Of a stretch of DNA of 64,000 nucleotides, positions 44,301 to 54,201 are shown one piece after another. The DNA lies in the NCBI RefSeq assembly GCF_036898095.1, contig NC_090731.1:143906386-143970385 (forward strand), in the 5' to 3' direction. Position numbers and translations under genes: made by a program. How positions within the stretch are numbered: position 1 is the stretch's first letter; every line of letters begins with the position of its first letter. This DNA is from Palaemon carinicauda. Taxonomy: Eukaryota; Arthropoda; Malacostraca; Decapoda; Palaemonidae. The notes under the pieces were generated by a model, which was given only the letters and a program-made list of their open reading frames with translations, had not been told where the DNA came from and did not search any database.

Positions 44301-46184
44301 TTCTCTTCTGTGTCTGCAACCAGTACAGTATCAACTGCAAACAACAACTGATTTACCTCCCATTCATGGTCATTCTCGTTTACCATTTTTAATCCTCGTC
44401 CAAGCACTCGAGCATTCACCTCTCTCACCACTCCATCAACATACAAGTTAAACAACCACGGCGACATCACATATCCCTGTCTCAGCCCCACTCTCACCGG
44501 AAACCAATCACTCACTTCATTTCCTATTCTAACACATGCTTTATTACCTTTGTAGAAACTTTTCACTGCTTGCAACAACCTTCCAACAACTCCATATAAC
44601 CTCATCACATTCCACATGGCTTCCCTATCAACTCTATCATACGCTTTCTCCAGATCCATAAACGCAACATACACCTCCTTACCTTTTGCTAAATATTTCT
44701 CGCATATCTGCCTAACTGTAAAAATCTGATTCATACAATCCCTACCTCTTCTAAAACCACCCTGTACTTCTAAGATTGCATTCTCTGTTTTATCCTTAAT
44801 TCTATTAATCATTAATCTACCATACACTTTTCCAACTACACTCAACAAACTAATACCTCTTGAATTACAACACTCATGCACATCTCCCTTACCCTTAAAT
44901 AGTGGTACAATACATGCACAAACCCAATCTACTGGTGCCATTGACAACACAAAACACATATTAAACAATCTCACCAACCATTCAAGTACAGTCACACCCC
45001 CTTCCTTCAACATCTCAGCTCTCACACCATTCATACCAGATCCTTTTCCTACTCTCGTTTCATCTAGTGCTCTCTTCACTTCCTCTATTGTAATCTCTCT
45101 CTCATTCTCATCTCCCATCACCGGCACCTCAACACCTGCAACAGCAATTATCTCTGCCTCCCTATTATCCTCAACATTCAGTAAACTTTCAAAATATTCC
45201 GCCCACCTTTTCCTAGCCTCCTCTCCTATTAACAACCTTCCATTTCCATCTTTCACAGTCTCTTCAATTTTTGAGCCAGCCTTCCTTACTCTCTTCACTT
45301 CTTTCCAAAACTTCTTCTTATTCTCTTCATATGACTGACCCAATCCCTGACCCCACCTCAGGTCAGCTGCCCTCTTTGCCTCACGTACCTTGCGCTTTAC
45401 TTCCACTTTTTTCTCTCTATATTTTTCATACTTCTCTATTCTATTACTCTGCAGCCATTCTTCAAAAGCCCTCTTTTTCTCTTCCACTTTTACCTTCACT
45501 CCTTCATTCCACCATTCACTGCCCTTCCTCATGCTTCCTCCAACAACCTTCTTGCCACACACATCACTTGCAATCCCAACAAAATTTTCTTTCACTAACT
45601 TCCACTCCTCCTCTAAATTACCAGTTTCTCTTACTCTCACTTTGTCATAAGCCATTTTCAACCTTTCCTGATATTTACTTTTTACCGCCGGTTTTATTAG
45701 CTCTTCAACCCTCACTAGCTCCCTTTTACATCCGCCTACTCTATTCCTCCACTCTTTTGCTACAACTAATTTTCCTTCCACCAAAAAATGATCAGACATA
45801 CCGTTAGCCATACCCCTAAACATGTGCACGTCTTTCAATTTTCCAATCTTCCAAACAAGCCAGATACTTGACTGATAGCCACACAGTACCATGCAGGTTT
45901 GAAACCTCCACCCATTTTTATAACTTCAAACTATAACTTGATTGCAACATTCAAGTGCAAATTAGCATGTTCTGTCCTTCCAAGGAATCCAAACCTTTTG
46001 TTTATCAACCACAGGAATACAACTACTCATGAGGATAAGTGGCAATTGCATTGTTACTTCCACCAGTTCACTGAAAAAGTTAAGTAGTACTCACAGAAAT
46101 ATCCGCCAATCCGTACAGTACTTTCATCGAGCCGTGCAATAAGAGTCCTGCAACTCCTTCCCATACAATTTCTCCCTCATAGAA
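36368..46184 (-). CDS. Membrane-anchored acidic Gln/Glu-rich protein, unrecognised family (partial model)
   Basis: Spliced minus-strand gene. Exons in transcript order: 46,095-46,184; (one or more missing); 39,777-39,838; 39,408-39,473; 36,368-38,377. The three downstream exons join in phase. The hydrophobic run 'ITTLLIIELLEGLFMVYIFL' and following residues predict at least one transmembrane helix. They are followed at once by about 669 acidic residues, presumably cytoplasmic. Exon 46,095-46,184 is open in only one frame and ends phase 0, whereas 39,777-39,838 needs phase 1, so an exon is missing between them or the first exon belongs elsewhere. The small hydrophobic N-terminal exons could suggest a four-helix membrane family, but this is a guess. 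Confidence 0.65.
38771..39065 (-). mobile_element. LINE 3' end in an intron of the acidic-protein gene
   Basis: Same 3' UTR as 21,847-22,235 ('CTTCTCCCAAATTTGGGGGG', 'CCTCTACTGCTGCTACC'-type blocks). Possible 9-bp target duplication GTAATATAT at 38,762-38,770 and 39,066-39,074, less certain because of AT richness. Confidence 0.8.
39408..39473 (-). CDS. Transmembrane exon of the acidic-protein gene
   Basis: 22 codons, phase 0/0, acceptor 'TTTTTTCAG|ATA', donor 'GAG|GTAAG'. Encodes IELLEGLFMVYIFLNFLIYW then FE, a strong helix with an acidic end. It joins directly to VVIDAIDG of the last exon. Confidence 0.8.
39777..39838 (-). CDS. Small exon of the acidic-protein gene
   Basis: 62 nt; acceptor '..CAAGTAG', donor 'CTTATA|GTAAGT'. 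Two leading bases, then MWIHSHQDKQELPFITTLLI, phase 0 out. The internal ATG could be an alternative start, but the upstream exon-like signal at 46.1 kb argues for continuation. Confidence 0.65.
39839..40010. other. Intron sequence
   Basis: No exon with suitable phase found here on the minus strand. Confidence 0.4.
40011..40310. repeat. Possible dispersed repeat, class unknown
   Basis: Sharply more GC-rich than its flanks; contains 'AGGTATAAATACTGCTAAAT' and 'TACCACTACCAGAGGTCCCT'. I suspect a transposon fragment from general familiarity with decapod repeats. There is no second copy in the window to prove it. Confidence 0.35.
40450..40470. repeat. Poly(G) run
   Basis: About 14 G in a row near 40,457. 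A second G-run lies at about 40,765-40,777 after T9. Confidence 0.85.
40531..41000 (+). repeat. Dispersed repeat (ATT-tailed family), long copy
   Basis: Order: 'GCTACAACCCTAGCTGGAAA', 'GGGCTCCAACAGGGAAAATA', 'CAGTG(A)GGAAAGGAAATAAG', 'GTGTGCC..GTGTACCCTCAAG', 'AAGACCATGGTACAGAGGCT', 'AGAAGAGCTGCTTAC'. The second half is repeated at 41,345-41,700 in the same orientation. Confidence 0.8.
41345..41696 (+). repeat. Dispersed repeat (ATT-tailed family), second-half copy
   Basis: Starts at 'CAGTGTGCCCGAGTGTACCC' and parallels 40,648-40,830, then extends further: 'GCCACTGAACAATTACAGTG', 'GCCAGACTATTCTGTGTATG'. Confidence 0.8.
41699..41860. mobile_element. DNA-transposon end, Tigger/pogo-like (tentative)
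   Basis: Begins 'ACAGTGGAACCTCTACACAC', like the CAGTGGAACCTCG-type termini of pogo/Tigger elements, and has internal 'CGAATTTT..AAAATTCG' palindromic stretches. The other end and any transposase are absent. Confidence 0.45.
42016..42066. other. Compound hairpin unit A of the island
   Basis: Outer pairing between 'GGTCTCT' (from 42,028) and 'AGAGAC' (about 42,067) encloses the 9-bp stem GTACCTTTC/GAAAGGTAC (42,040-42,048 and 42,052-42,060) and the conserved 'TTCGTAGA' 3' side. Confidence 0.7.
42688..42765. other. Compound hairpin unit B of the island
   Basis: 'AACAATCCTCCGAAGAGGAG' start; outer arms AGTCTCT (42,707-42,713) and AGAGACT (42,759-42,765); AGTG/CACT next; inner TCTCG-CGAA-CGAGA (42,726-42,739). 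'CTTCGTAGA' precedes the outer 3' arm as in units A and C. Confidence 0.75.
42805..42883. other. Compound hairpin unit C of the island
   Basis: Same plan as unit B with a different inner stem: AGTG, a 10-position arm CCTTCTCACG, loop CGAA (42,853-42,856), arm CGGGAGGAGA, CACT, then 'TTCGTAGA' and AGAGAC. Eight of ten inner positions pair (one G-T). Confidence 0.75.
42962..43100. repeat. GCTCAGCCCC..GAGC hairpin module, four copies
   Basis: GCTCAGCCCCTTGAGC (42,964-42,979 and near 43,048), GCTCAGCCCCGAGAGC (near 42,998) and GCTCAGCCCCAAGAGC (near 43,081). Each pairs GCTC with GAGC across the loop. Confidence 0.8.
43811..44164. other. Spacer between hairpin island and LINE
   Basis: Contains a G/C-rich purine-pyrimidine switch at 44,015-44,090 ('GAGGGGGGAGGGG', 'CCTAACCCCCCCCT'). 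No gene. Confidence 0.4.
44165..45892 (-). mobile_element. LINE ORF: end of endonuclease plus reverse transcriptase, inactivated
   Basis: 593-codon minus-strand frame. Near its start is GMSDHFLVEGKL, the SDH motif that closes the APE-type endonuclease. A coiled, Lys/Glu-rich linker follows. RT motifs come in order: 'IVPLFKGKGDVHECCNSRGI' (motif 1-2), 'GGFRRGRDC', '[12 protein letters not shown]' (motif A), '[20 protein letters not shown]' (motif B), then '[20 protein letters not shown]' (motif C). In motif C the first catalytic Asp of FADD is Val, so it is not active as it stands; the copy at 32.8 kb keeps FADD. The 5' part (most of the endonuclease) is missing and the 3' part stops at about 44,176, where the other copy continues. 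Clade uncertain; RTE-like is plausible. Confidence 0.92.
46095..46184 (-). CDS. Probable upstream exon of the acidic-protein gene
   Basis: 90 nt; acceptor 'CGTTTCTTTCACAG', donor 'TCT|GTGAGT'. Only one frame is open: FYEGEIVWEGVAGLLLHGSM then KVLYGLADIS, a hydrophobic, small-residue-rich segment suited to a membrane helix. Phase 0 out does not fit the next known exon, so linkage is provisional. Confidence 0.6.
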
Positions 46185-46646
46185 CTGTGAAAGAAACGAT
46201 GTTTCACTAGTAGTAATACTGAATAATTTCTTGTGCCCTTATCAAGAGAAAGATCCACCATTACACGCTTATGCATCACAAACATAAAAGCACGCAGGCT
46301 TAAGTATACAGTAGTAAAATATTATGATCTAATTTATTATTTAAAATGCAGTCAGCAGTCAAGGTATTAAGCCAGTATTTTACATAAAGCTATCTTGACT
46401 TATCATCTTTGACTTTAACATTCCTCATTTATATTCTTAATGTAATTATACAATAGGTCTAGTTCAAATTTGATTGTGATTGATGCATTTCATTCTTATA
46501 ATTCACGGCATCCGTTCCTACTTTTAATGGGGAAATATTCATCTAACACTTAATTTTGATATACAGTTTATACGTTAATAGGAAAAAAAATTAAATAAAC
46601 AATTGCTATGCTGCCACACAGAACTCGCCAATAGTTAAGCTTTACC

Positions 46647-46649
<3 letters not shown>
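46185..46649. other. Upstream/intron sequence of the minus-strand gene
   Basis: No further exon found. AT-rich. Confidence 0.4.

Positions 46650-46737
<88 letters not shown>
46650..46737. repeat. (GA)n microsatellite
   Basis: About 43 GA units. Confidence 0.98.
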
Positions 46738-46741
<4 letters not shown>

Positions 46742-46751
46742 TATGTGAATA

Positions 46752-46853
46752 GTGTTCTCAATTCTTGGTGGACAGTTAGTTCCAAGAGTGGTTAATAAAT
46801 GATGTGTTCTCAATTCTTGGTGGACAGTTAGTTCCAAGAGTGGTTAATAAATG
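46752..46853. repeat. 52-bp tandem duplication
   Basis: 'GTGTTCTCAATTCTTGGTGG' begins at 46,752 and 46,804; the two copies are almost identical. Directly beside the GA tract. Confidence 0.95.
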
Positions 46854-47440
46854 CGTGTTGGATTACTTATCCGTTATTTCACTGTAGGCATACACCGTAT
46901 GTGATAAAAACGGAGCGTGTATATTACTGATGACTTGAAATCGATAGACTTATTTTACGAACGTTGTAGGATAGAATCAAGTTCTAGCTAAATGCACTCT
47001 TAATTCTAAATTGTCACAATATTTTGCTGCAACGTAATAACGTAATAAAGCCAGGGGAAATAACTTTCGTCACCGAGGAAGAAACGAGCGTTAAATACAC
47101 ATAATTGGTTGGTGGATTGATTAAAAGTTTTCAGGCATCCTTAAATGCACATAAATTTAAATCTATTCCGTACTCAAATAATAGGTTGTTTCTGTCAAAA
47201 ACTATTATTCTTTCATTAAAATTACCAACTTCGGACCACTGGGCTTATTTTGAAAACTAAAAGTTTTAACGTGGACGCCATTTAAAAATACGTGCTTTTG
47301 TAGGCGAGACTTTTCTCCCGAGGCGGGGCCAGATAGAAAAAAAAAAGGTAAATCTGATAAGGGGTAAATTGTAAAGAAGCTACAGCTCGTCTAATGATGC
47401 TGAGGACGGGACTGGAACAACGAGTAAATAATAGCAAGAG
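46854..47440. other. Intergenic stretch with a possible minus-strand start
   Basis: At 47,272-47,274 the minus strand has ATGGCGTCCACG in a frame of about 19 codons before a possible GT donor. No family match. It could be an upstream exon of the minus-strand gene, but support is weak. Confidence 0.25.
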
Positions 47441-47580
47441 GTCCAACTACTATCGTTTCCAGAGGCCGTGTAATAGTGTTTTTCCCAAATATCCAAAAAA
47501 CCGGCTTATGAATTTCCATGAAACTACAGCAATGAATGTTTCAAACATAGGCATAATTTTTGGTGGTACAATGAATTGAC
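47440..47580 (-). repeat. Dispersed repeat, minus copy of an inverted pair
   Basis: The reverse complement contains 'CTATTACACGGCCTCTGGAA' and 'ACGATAGTAG', shared with 49,100-49,235, plus 'TCATGGAAATTCAT' further upstream (TCATGGAAATCCAT at 49,152). Confidence 0.75.
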
Positions 47581-48468
<888 letters not shown>

Positions 48469-49099
48469 GATTTCAAAATTTATCAAATGGCCGATGTCAA
48501 TGCCCTTATATGAAACATCTTTTAGAAGTCTACCTTCTAAGGAATTCAAGCTACTCTCTGGTGAAATTGATATGATAAATTATATCAAACAATGCTCTCT
48601 GTCATTTTCTTCCTGGCAATTGATGTATCGAGTAACCTGTGTTGTATGGAAAAATTAGTCCTACGGCTTAACCTAAAGAAAACTTCATTTCTATTGCTTT
48701 ACCAACACTCGCTTGAAGTGCGAAGTGTAGGGTCAACCGTTAGCATGACTTTTTTCGTCTCCTGTCATGTCTCATTCTTGATCTTCAATGTAAGTGAGTG
48801 GGTATGATATAAAACGTTGGTCTTGTGTTTAGGTAAAGTCTGAAGTCACGAATCACATTACCAGGTATGCTGAACTTTTACTGACAAAGAATTTCGTATT
48901 GCTTTGGGTAGGTCATATGACAATTATCTATGGAGTTAAACAGGCGTTTAACAATTCGGGGGATGGGAGGTACAGGGGAAGAAACATTATGACAACGTCA
49001 CTGAGGGACGTCATCACTTTTGCGAATGTGTGGGTGGCTAAGACTGGCTTTAGCCTCATTTTCTTAAGTAAAAAAGTTAATGAAACGTAATTGGCAATG

Positions 49100-49235
49100 C
49101 ACAGTATTTCCCAAAATTAGGCCATTGTATGAAGCACTCCCTACTTTGTTGTCATGGAAATCCATCAGTTATTTTAGGAGTTATTTAAAAAAAAAAAAAC
49201 GCTATTACACGGCCTCTGGAAACGATAGTAGTATA
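49100..49235 (+). repeat. Dispersed repeat, plus copy of an inverted pair
   Basis: 'CTATTACACGGCCTCTGGAA' at about 49,203, preceded by a poly(A) run (49,187-49,199). Homologous to 47,440-47,580 in opposite orientation, about 1.6 kb away. Confidence 0.75.
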
Positions 49236-50000
49236 TACGTTAACAAGAGATATTTCATTATAAGGACCTCGCCGAATCTTATATGAAGTCCTGTTAGTCT
49301 ATACCAAGTTTCATGTATAAGTATTTATTTTCTACTTGATGTTTCTAACAATATTCTCAAATACCTGTTCATGATTTTCATTTAATTAATTCAAATTCGT
49401 GATTTCATTAAAACTATTCATTAGTCATCAGTTTCGCTCTTTTTCACATGAAAACAGTCATTTTTGTAAAGATGTGCGCATTTCTTGTTCTACTCAACCG
49501 CTTACCAGTTCTTAGATATCTCACCTTATTACATGAGTTAACGACTTCCTTCTTTCCTGAAAGTAGCCTTATTCTATAATTGCTTTACCGGCAAATACAC
49601 GTTCAAGATTTAACAATTATATACAGTTGATTGCTTATATCTTACCAGCCTTTTTTCAATAGTACTAGTTGCCACCGCTAGTCGTGTTCATGTTTACATT
49701 AACTACTAGCCTGCTTCACTTACAGTATACAAGTCACAAAGCTATTTCGATTAAGCGCCTGTGCTAATACAAAACCAGCTTGAACCTACAATATATAATT
49801 TTACATCTCTTAGGCCCATATAAAAATACATGTTACAACCAGTCTTACTTTTTAGCCTATAGAGTAAGGTGGGTATTACTGTACTTGCGGTCGGGGAAAC
49901 CTTTCCTAGTAAAAACTTACCGTAGGCCTAAGGTTGGGTAAGGTATGACTTGCACTATCTGGGTATCACAATCGAGGGAATTAATTTACCGTCAACAACC
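49236..50000. other. Intergenic, no feature recognised
   Basis: AT-rich without a supported exon or element. Confidence 0.4.
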
Positions 50001-51910
50001 TTTTGCGTTATTTCAGGTAACTGTCACTCACTTAGCAAGTTGTCTGTTACTTCTGGCGACTTTATATATCTAGGCCTAGTCGGGTGTTAGTTTGATTATC
50101 AAGGTGTTACGATTTAGATAATGATATTTGCTCAGTGAAGTGTTTTATTTAACAGGAGGAAAAAAATAAGCCTCTATTTTGATGTCTAAACTGAATTCAC
50201 ATTGGCATTCCTAATCAAAATTTGAAACAACGTAGTTTCAAGAACCTCGAAGGACACGCTACACTATAGTTTCTACAAGTGAAATCTCGAAAAAGGACGA
50301 AGAAGGATTATAATAGCGCCACTGTATTGATTGTTGGTTCTTTATATGCTACTTGGGTCAGTAAGAAGAAACGATTATACAAGAGGAAACAGATGTCTTT
50401 CTTAAGTGTAAATTTCAATATGATCGGTGGCTTTTGAAAAATATCTGTAAAGGAAGAATGAATAACATGTTCACCAAAAATTATAAAATTATTGTTTTTG
50501 AGTAACTAAAAATTAAAATCAAGATGTTTGATGTGGTAAATTATTAAATTAGATGGATTTGTTTATAGAAAAATGCAATTAAATGTAATTATACTGTAAA
50601 TATTGATTGTAAAGAATATGTAATTTAACTTTTTAATAAAAAAGATAAAAAAAGTAAAATCTCGGCGTACTCATTGTTAATGCTTGGGCAATGACTGCAG
50701 GCAGAAATCGTCCCTGAAGGTTGAAGGTGTGTTGGTGGTAAACACACCAAAACACCGCAGTTTACCTAAAGCAAAGTAATATCAAGTAAAAGTTGACACA
50801 AGATGGAAGAAAGGAAGCAGGGACGAGGGTAACGTAAGCTATAAGTTTTATTGCTGTTAGATTGTCACAGTACATGATTGGAACACGGGCTCTTGCGTTG
50901 GAAACCCGTAAGGTAAGCTAAAAAGTGGGTGTAATTAGGATAAAAATGTAGCATACGTTGCAAAGATAATTTAGAAATGCCTTTAGTATGCCTCGACTAT
51001 ACTAAGGGCATTGTAAGCACCAGGCCGTTCAGGTTTTTATAGCCACGGTCTATAGAGTACGTTGGGGATTAAACCGCCACCGGTAATGAAGACATTGCTT
51101 TCGAAATAAATGTGTGCAAGGACTATAAATGTAATAGAAACCGTATAAACCCTATTATACATACCATCTTGCTTTCTGGCAAAACTTTCTGCAAGAAGGG
51201 GAGGCGAGACTTCAGGTACACCTTCTCTCTTCTGGAGTTGGAATGACAATAAAAACGGCAATCGACAGATGACTGCAACTGCTAGGCCACCTCGGTCGCA
51301 TTGAAATTTAATGGGGTCTGGTCAACATAGGGCCTGGTTAAATAGGCCAAATTACTATTTACCGAGTAAATGGTCGCATTAGTGGCCGTATATGTAATTT
51401 ATTTTCAAAAAAATTTTCATCATACTGGGGTTTATGAAAATTTCATTTGTAGAGCCTGCTACTTACTGAATCCTAACTTTAGCTGTCTCTAGCTTAGTAT
51501 AAGTAGACTTACCTGTACTGTAACTTAACACATGGAGGAAAATGATTCTTAAACTGTCAACATAATCTTAATGTGGGCAATGAAAACCTTTATTTTAACT
51601 TTGTTTATTCAAGAAAAATTAAACGAATCATTGCCATATTCACGACTTTACAGCAGACTTGGCCCTCTAAGTCTATCAATGATGCATAGTTCTCGTCTAG
51701 AAATTGTCTTATTGGGCGGCCCACAGGAATGACCTTATTTAAGACAAAGCCTTAAATATACCAAGATTAATCATAAATATTAAGACTTCGGATAAGCCCC
51801 TGAGGGCTGAGACCCGAGAGAGCATAGACAGAAAAGGACCGACAGGGGGAGAGGTATAATGTTTATGCCAGTCGGTCTAATACAGAGACTATATACTGTA
51901 GAGATTGCAG
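50000..51910. repeat. Segmental duplication, copy 1
   Basis: Collinear with 53,100-55,290. Shared blocks include 'GATTATCAAGGTGTTAC', 'CTAAACTGAATTCA', 'TGGGCAATGACTGC', 'CACGGT(C/T)TATAGAGTA', 'CGCATTGAAATT(T/C)AATGGGGT' and 'AATCATAAAT'. Divergence is clearly high, with many indels. No ORF is conserved between the copies. Confidence 0.9.
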
Positions 51911-53099
51911 CGTACTATTCAGGTCTAATACGTGTAAGACATATAGATAAAACAATTTCTTCAGCGGTGGTGAGAATTATTAAGTTAATCTTTTAGATAT
52001 GATAATCTACTCTTCAATTCTCCCCGTGGGAAATATTAGTCAGGATATATCTCCCCTGGGGGAATATTGTCCCAGAATGATATTCCCCCTCTGGATCAAG
52101 ATTCCTCAAACCCCACTGCTGTTATAAGCGTATGGCAATAGTGAAGTATAGCAACTAAAATTTCATGGTGACTTTTAAGGTATATACACCTAATGTAGTG
52201 AACTCCTTTTTAAAATCTTACTGTGTTATCCCTCAAACTTTAGAGTCGCAAGTGTGATTCTGAGCTATCTTTAATCGAAGACCAACATATTTTTATTGTA
52301 ACTCGACTGTGAAAATTGCTAATAAAAAGAAAAAAAAAAGACGTAGGTGTCAATCATAAGAGAAGGAATTATTTAAGATTTACTTTTAGTTTGTGACGTG
52401 GGTAGGAGGGTCCGAGGCTTGGTCTCTGACTTGGGAATGGAGTGGGGGGCTTACCTCTCGGCTAGGTCTGTGACAGGGTAAGTTTGAGACTTGGCAATGT
52501 TTGTGACCTAGGTAGGGGGTCCGGGCCTAGGTCTGTGATCTGGGAAGGGAGTCGGGGAGGGGGGTTACCTTTCGGCTAGGTCTGTGACATGGGTAAGTTT
52601 GAGACCTGTGAAGGAGGGAGGGTCCTGGTGCTTGGCCCTGACTACGTTTGTGACCTTGGAAATGGGTCCGGTGTGGCCTACCCCCGGCTAGGTCTATAAC
52701 CTGGACAGCTTCATGACCTAGGAAGGGGGTCCGGGAGGCTTGCCCCCGGTTAGGTCCGTCGCTTAGGAACTACTGTGTTAGGTTAGGTGGGTGTGTAAGA
52801 TTATGTGGCCTTTTGCAAATCTCGAAAGTGTCAAATAATGACGGTTTTTTTTCTCTGTTTTTGCCCACCCAAAGTCCCAGGTTCCCACCTGTGTCCATCT
52901 GGAACGGGGCGGGGATACCGGAAGAACGGTTTATTTACGTGGAAATAAAGCTCAAAGCTTCTATGTAAGGGGAGGGGGAAATCTTAGATCTAAAATTTCC
53001 TCTGGGAGAATAACAGCCCAGGCTGCTTTTCTCCCGGGGGAAAATCGATCCTAAGCTAATATTCTCGGGGGAATTTCAGTCGGGAAGGGGGTGGGGGGA
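51911..53099. other. Spacer between duplicated segments, G-rich
   Basis: Contains a degenerate G-rich minisatellite (52,385-52,790) and two blocks with GGGGAA/GGGGATT motifs (52,015-52,105; 52,970-53,100). Confidence 0.7.
52385..52790. repeat. Degenerate G-rich minisatellite
   Basis: The phrase 'GGCTAGGTCTGTGAC' with 'GGGTAAGTTTGAGAC' and 'GGAAGGGGGTCCGGG' recurs about four times at roughly 90-120-bp intervals. Confidence 0.75.
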
Positions 53100-53814
53100 T
53101 TTCCTGCTACACCGGCAACGGTCACGTAATTGCTAGGTTGCCTTGTTACTTTGGTGTCTTTATACATCTAAGCTTAGTCCTTTGTTAGTTGGATTATCAA
53201 GGTGTTACAATTTAATTAAAGTTGACATTTGATCAGTGAAGTATTCTGTATCTTCAGAAGTACCAACAATTAGCACAACGGAACTGGTTGCAAAAGAAAA
53301 AAAAAACTATAGAGGACAAATCCGAATTTGCAACCTGTCAAAGGCCTTTATTTGACAGACGATAAACATCGAGCCTCTAGTTTAATTAGTCTAAACTGAA
53401 TTCATATTGACATGTCTAATTGAAATATGAGGCAAGTTTCACTGACCTTCAAATACTACACTAAATGTGTACCGGTAAAATCTCGACGTACTCATTGTTA
53501 AAACTTGGGCAATGACTGCCGACAGAACCTGGCCTTGAAGGCTGGGGGTCAAATTGAAACACTTCACAGTTTAAGGATAATTAAAAGGATATCATTATCG
53601 AGTTGAAAGTTTAGAAATTAATTTGCAGGAAGACCGAGGCAAGGAAGCAGGAACGACGGTAAGTTAGCTAAAAAAAAAAAGAGAAAAAAAAAGTGTGCGC
53701 AATTAGGGTATAAAAGTAGCACACGCTGCAAAAACATTTTAGAAATATCTATAGTATACCTCAATTACTGTTCTTAAAATATTTTATTTTGGTTGTTCAT
53801 TACTTCTCTTGCAG

Positions 53815-53875
53815 TTAACATACTTGTTTCATTTCCTTACTGGGCTATTTTTGGGCTTAGACCATCTTGCTTTCA
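53815..53875 (-). repeat. Dispersed repeat (ATT-tailed family), fragment
   Basis: 'TTCATTTCCTTACTGGGCTATT' region, the reverse complement of 'AATAGCCCAGT(A/G)AGGAAA' seen at 55.93 kb. Confidence 0.6.
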
Positions 53876-53879
53876 AAGA

Positions 53880-54125
53880 TTTAAAGTTCGTCATGAATGG
53901 CAGAGGCAAGGGACAGTGACATTGCCCTATCGAGTAGGACAATGTCCTTGAGACGACCATACATCCATATGATCAACGCCCAAGCCCAAAGGCCGTCTTG
54001 ACCCCATCTCCATCCAAGCTAGGCGATGGCTGCTGATGACTGAGCAGATAGGCCTATAGGCCCCCCCCCGAACCCGCCATTCTTAGCTCACAAGGATGGT
54101 GAGGTTGCAGGTAGGGTTGGAGTTT
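53880..54125 (-). mobile_element. tRNA-derived SINE, body only
   Basis: Reverse-complement match to the body of 11,900-12,150: 'GAATGGCAGAGGCAAGGGAC', 'AGTGACATTGCC', 'GATGGCTGCTGATGACT' and 'CACAAGGATGGTGAGGTTG'. The tRNA-like head is cut off. Confidence 0.75.
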
Positions 54126-54132
54126 AGCTAGC

Positions 54133-54201
<69 letters not shown>
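54133..54201. repeat. (AAT)n microsatellite
   Basis: 23 AAT units, directly beside the SINE copy. Confidence 0.98.

Noticed and set aside
44111..45892. Reverse transcriptase frame as a host gene
   Set aside because: Standard LINE motif order with an endonuclease remnant and related fossil copies nearby; catalytic Asp lost.
47215..47274. Minus-strand ATG frame as first exon of the acidic-protein gene
   Set aside because: Only about 19 codons, weak donor, no family match and no phase evidence linking it to 46,184.
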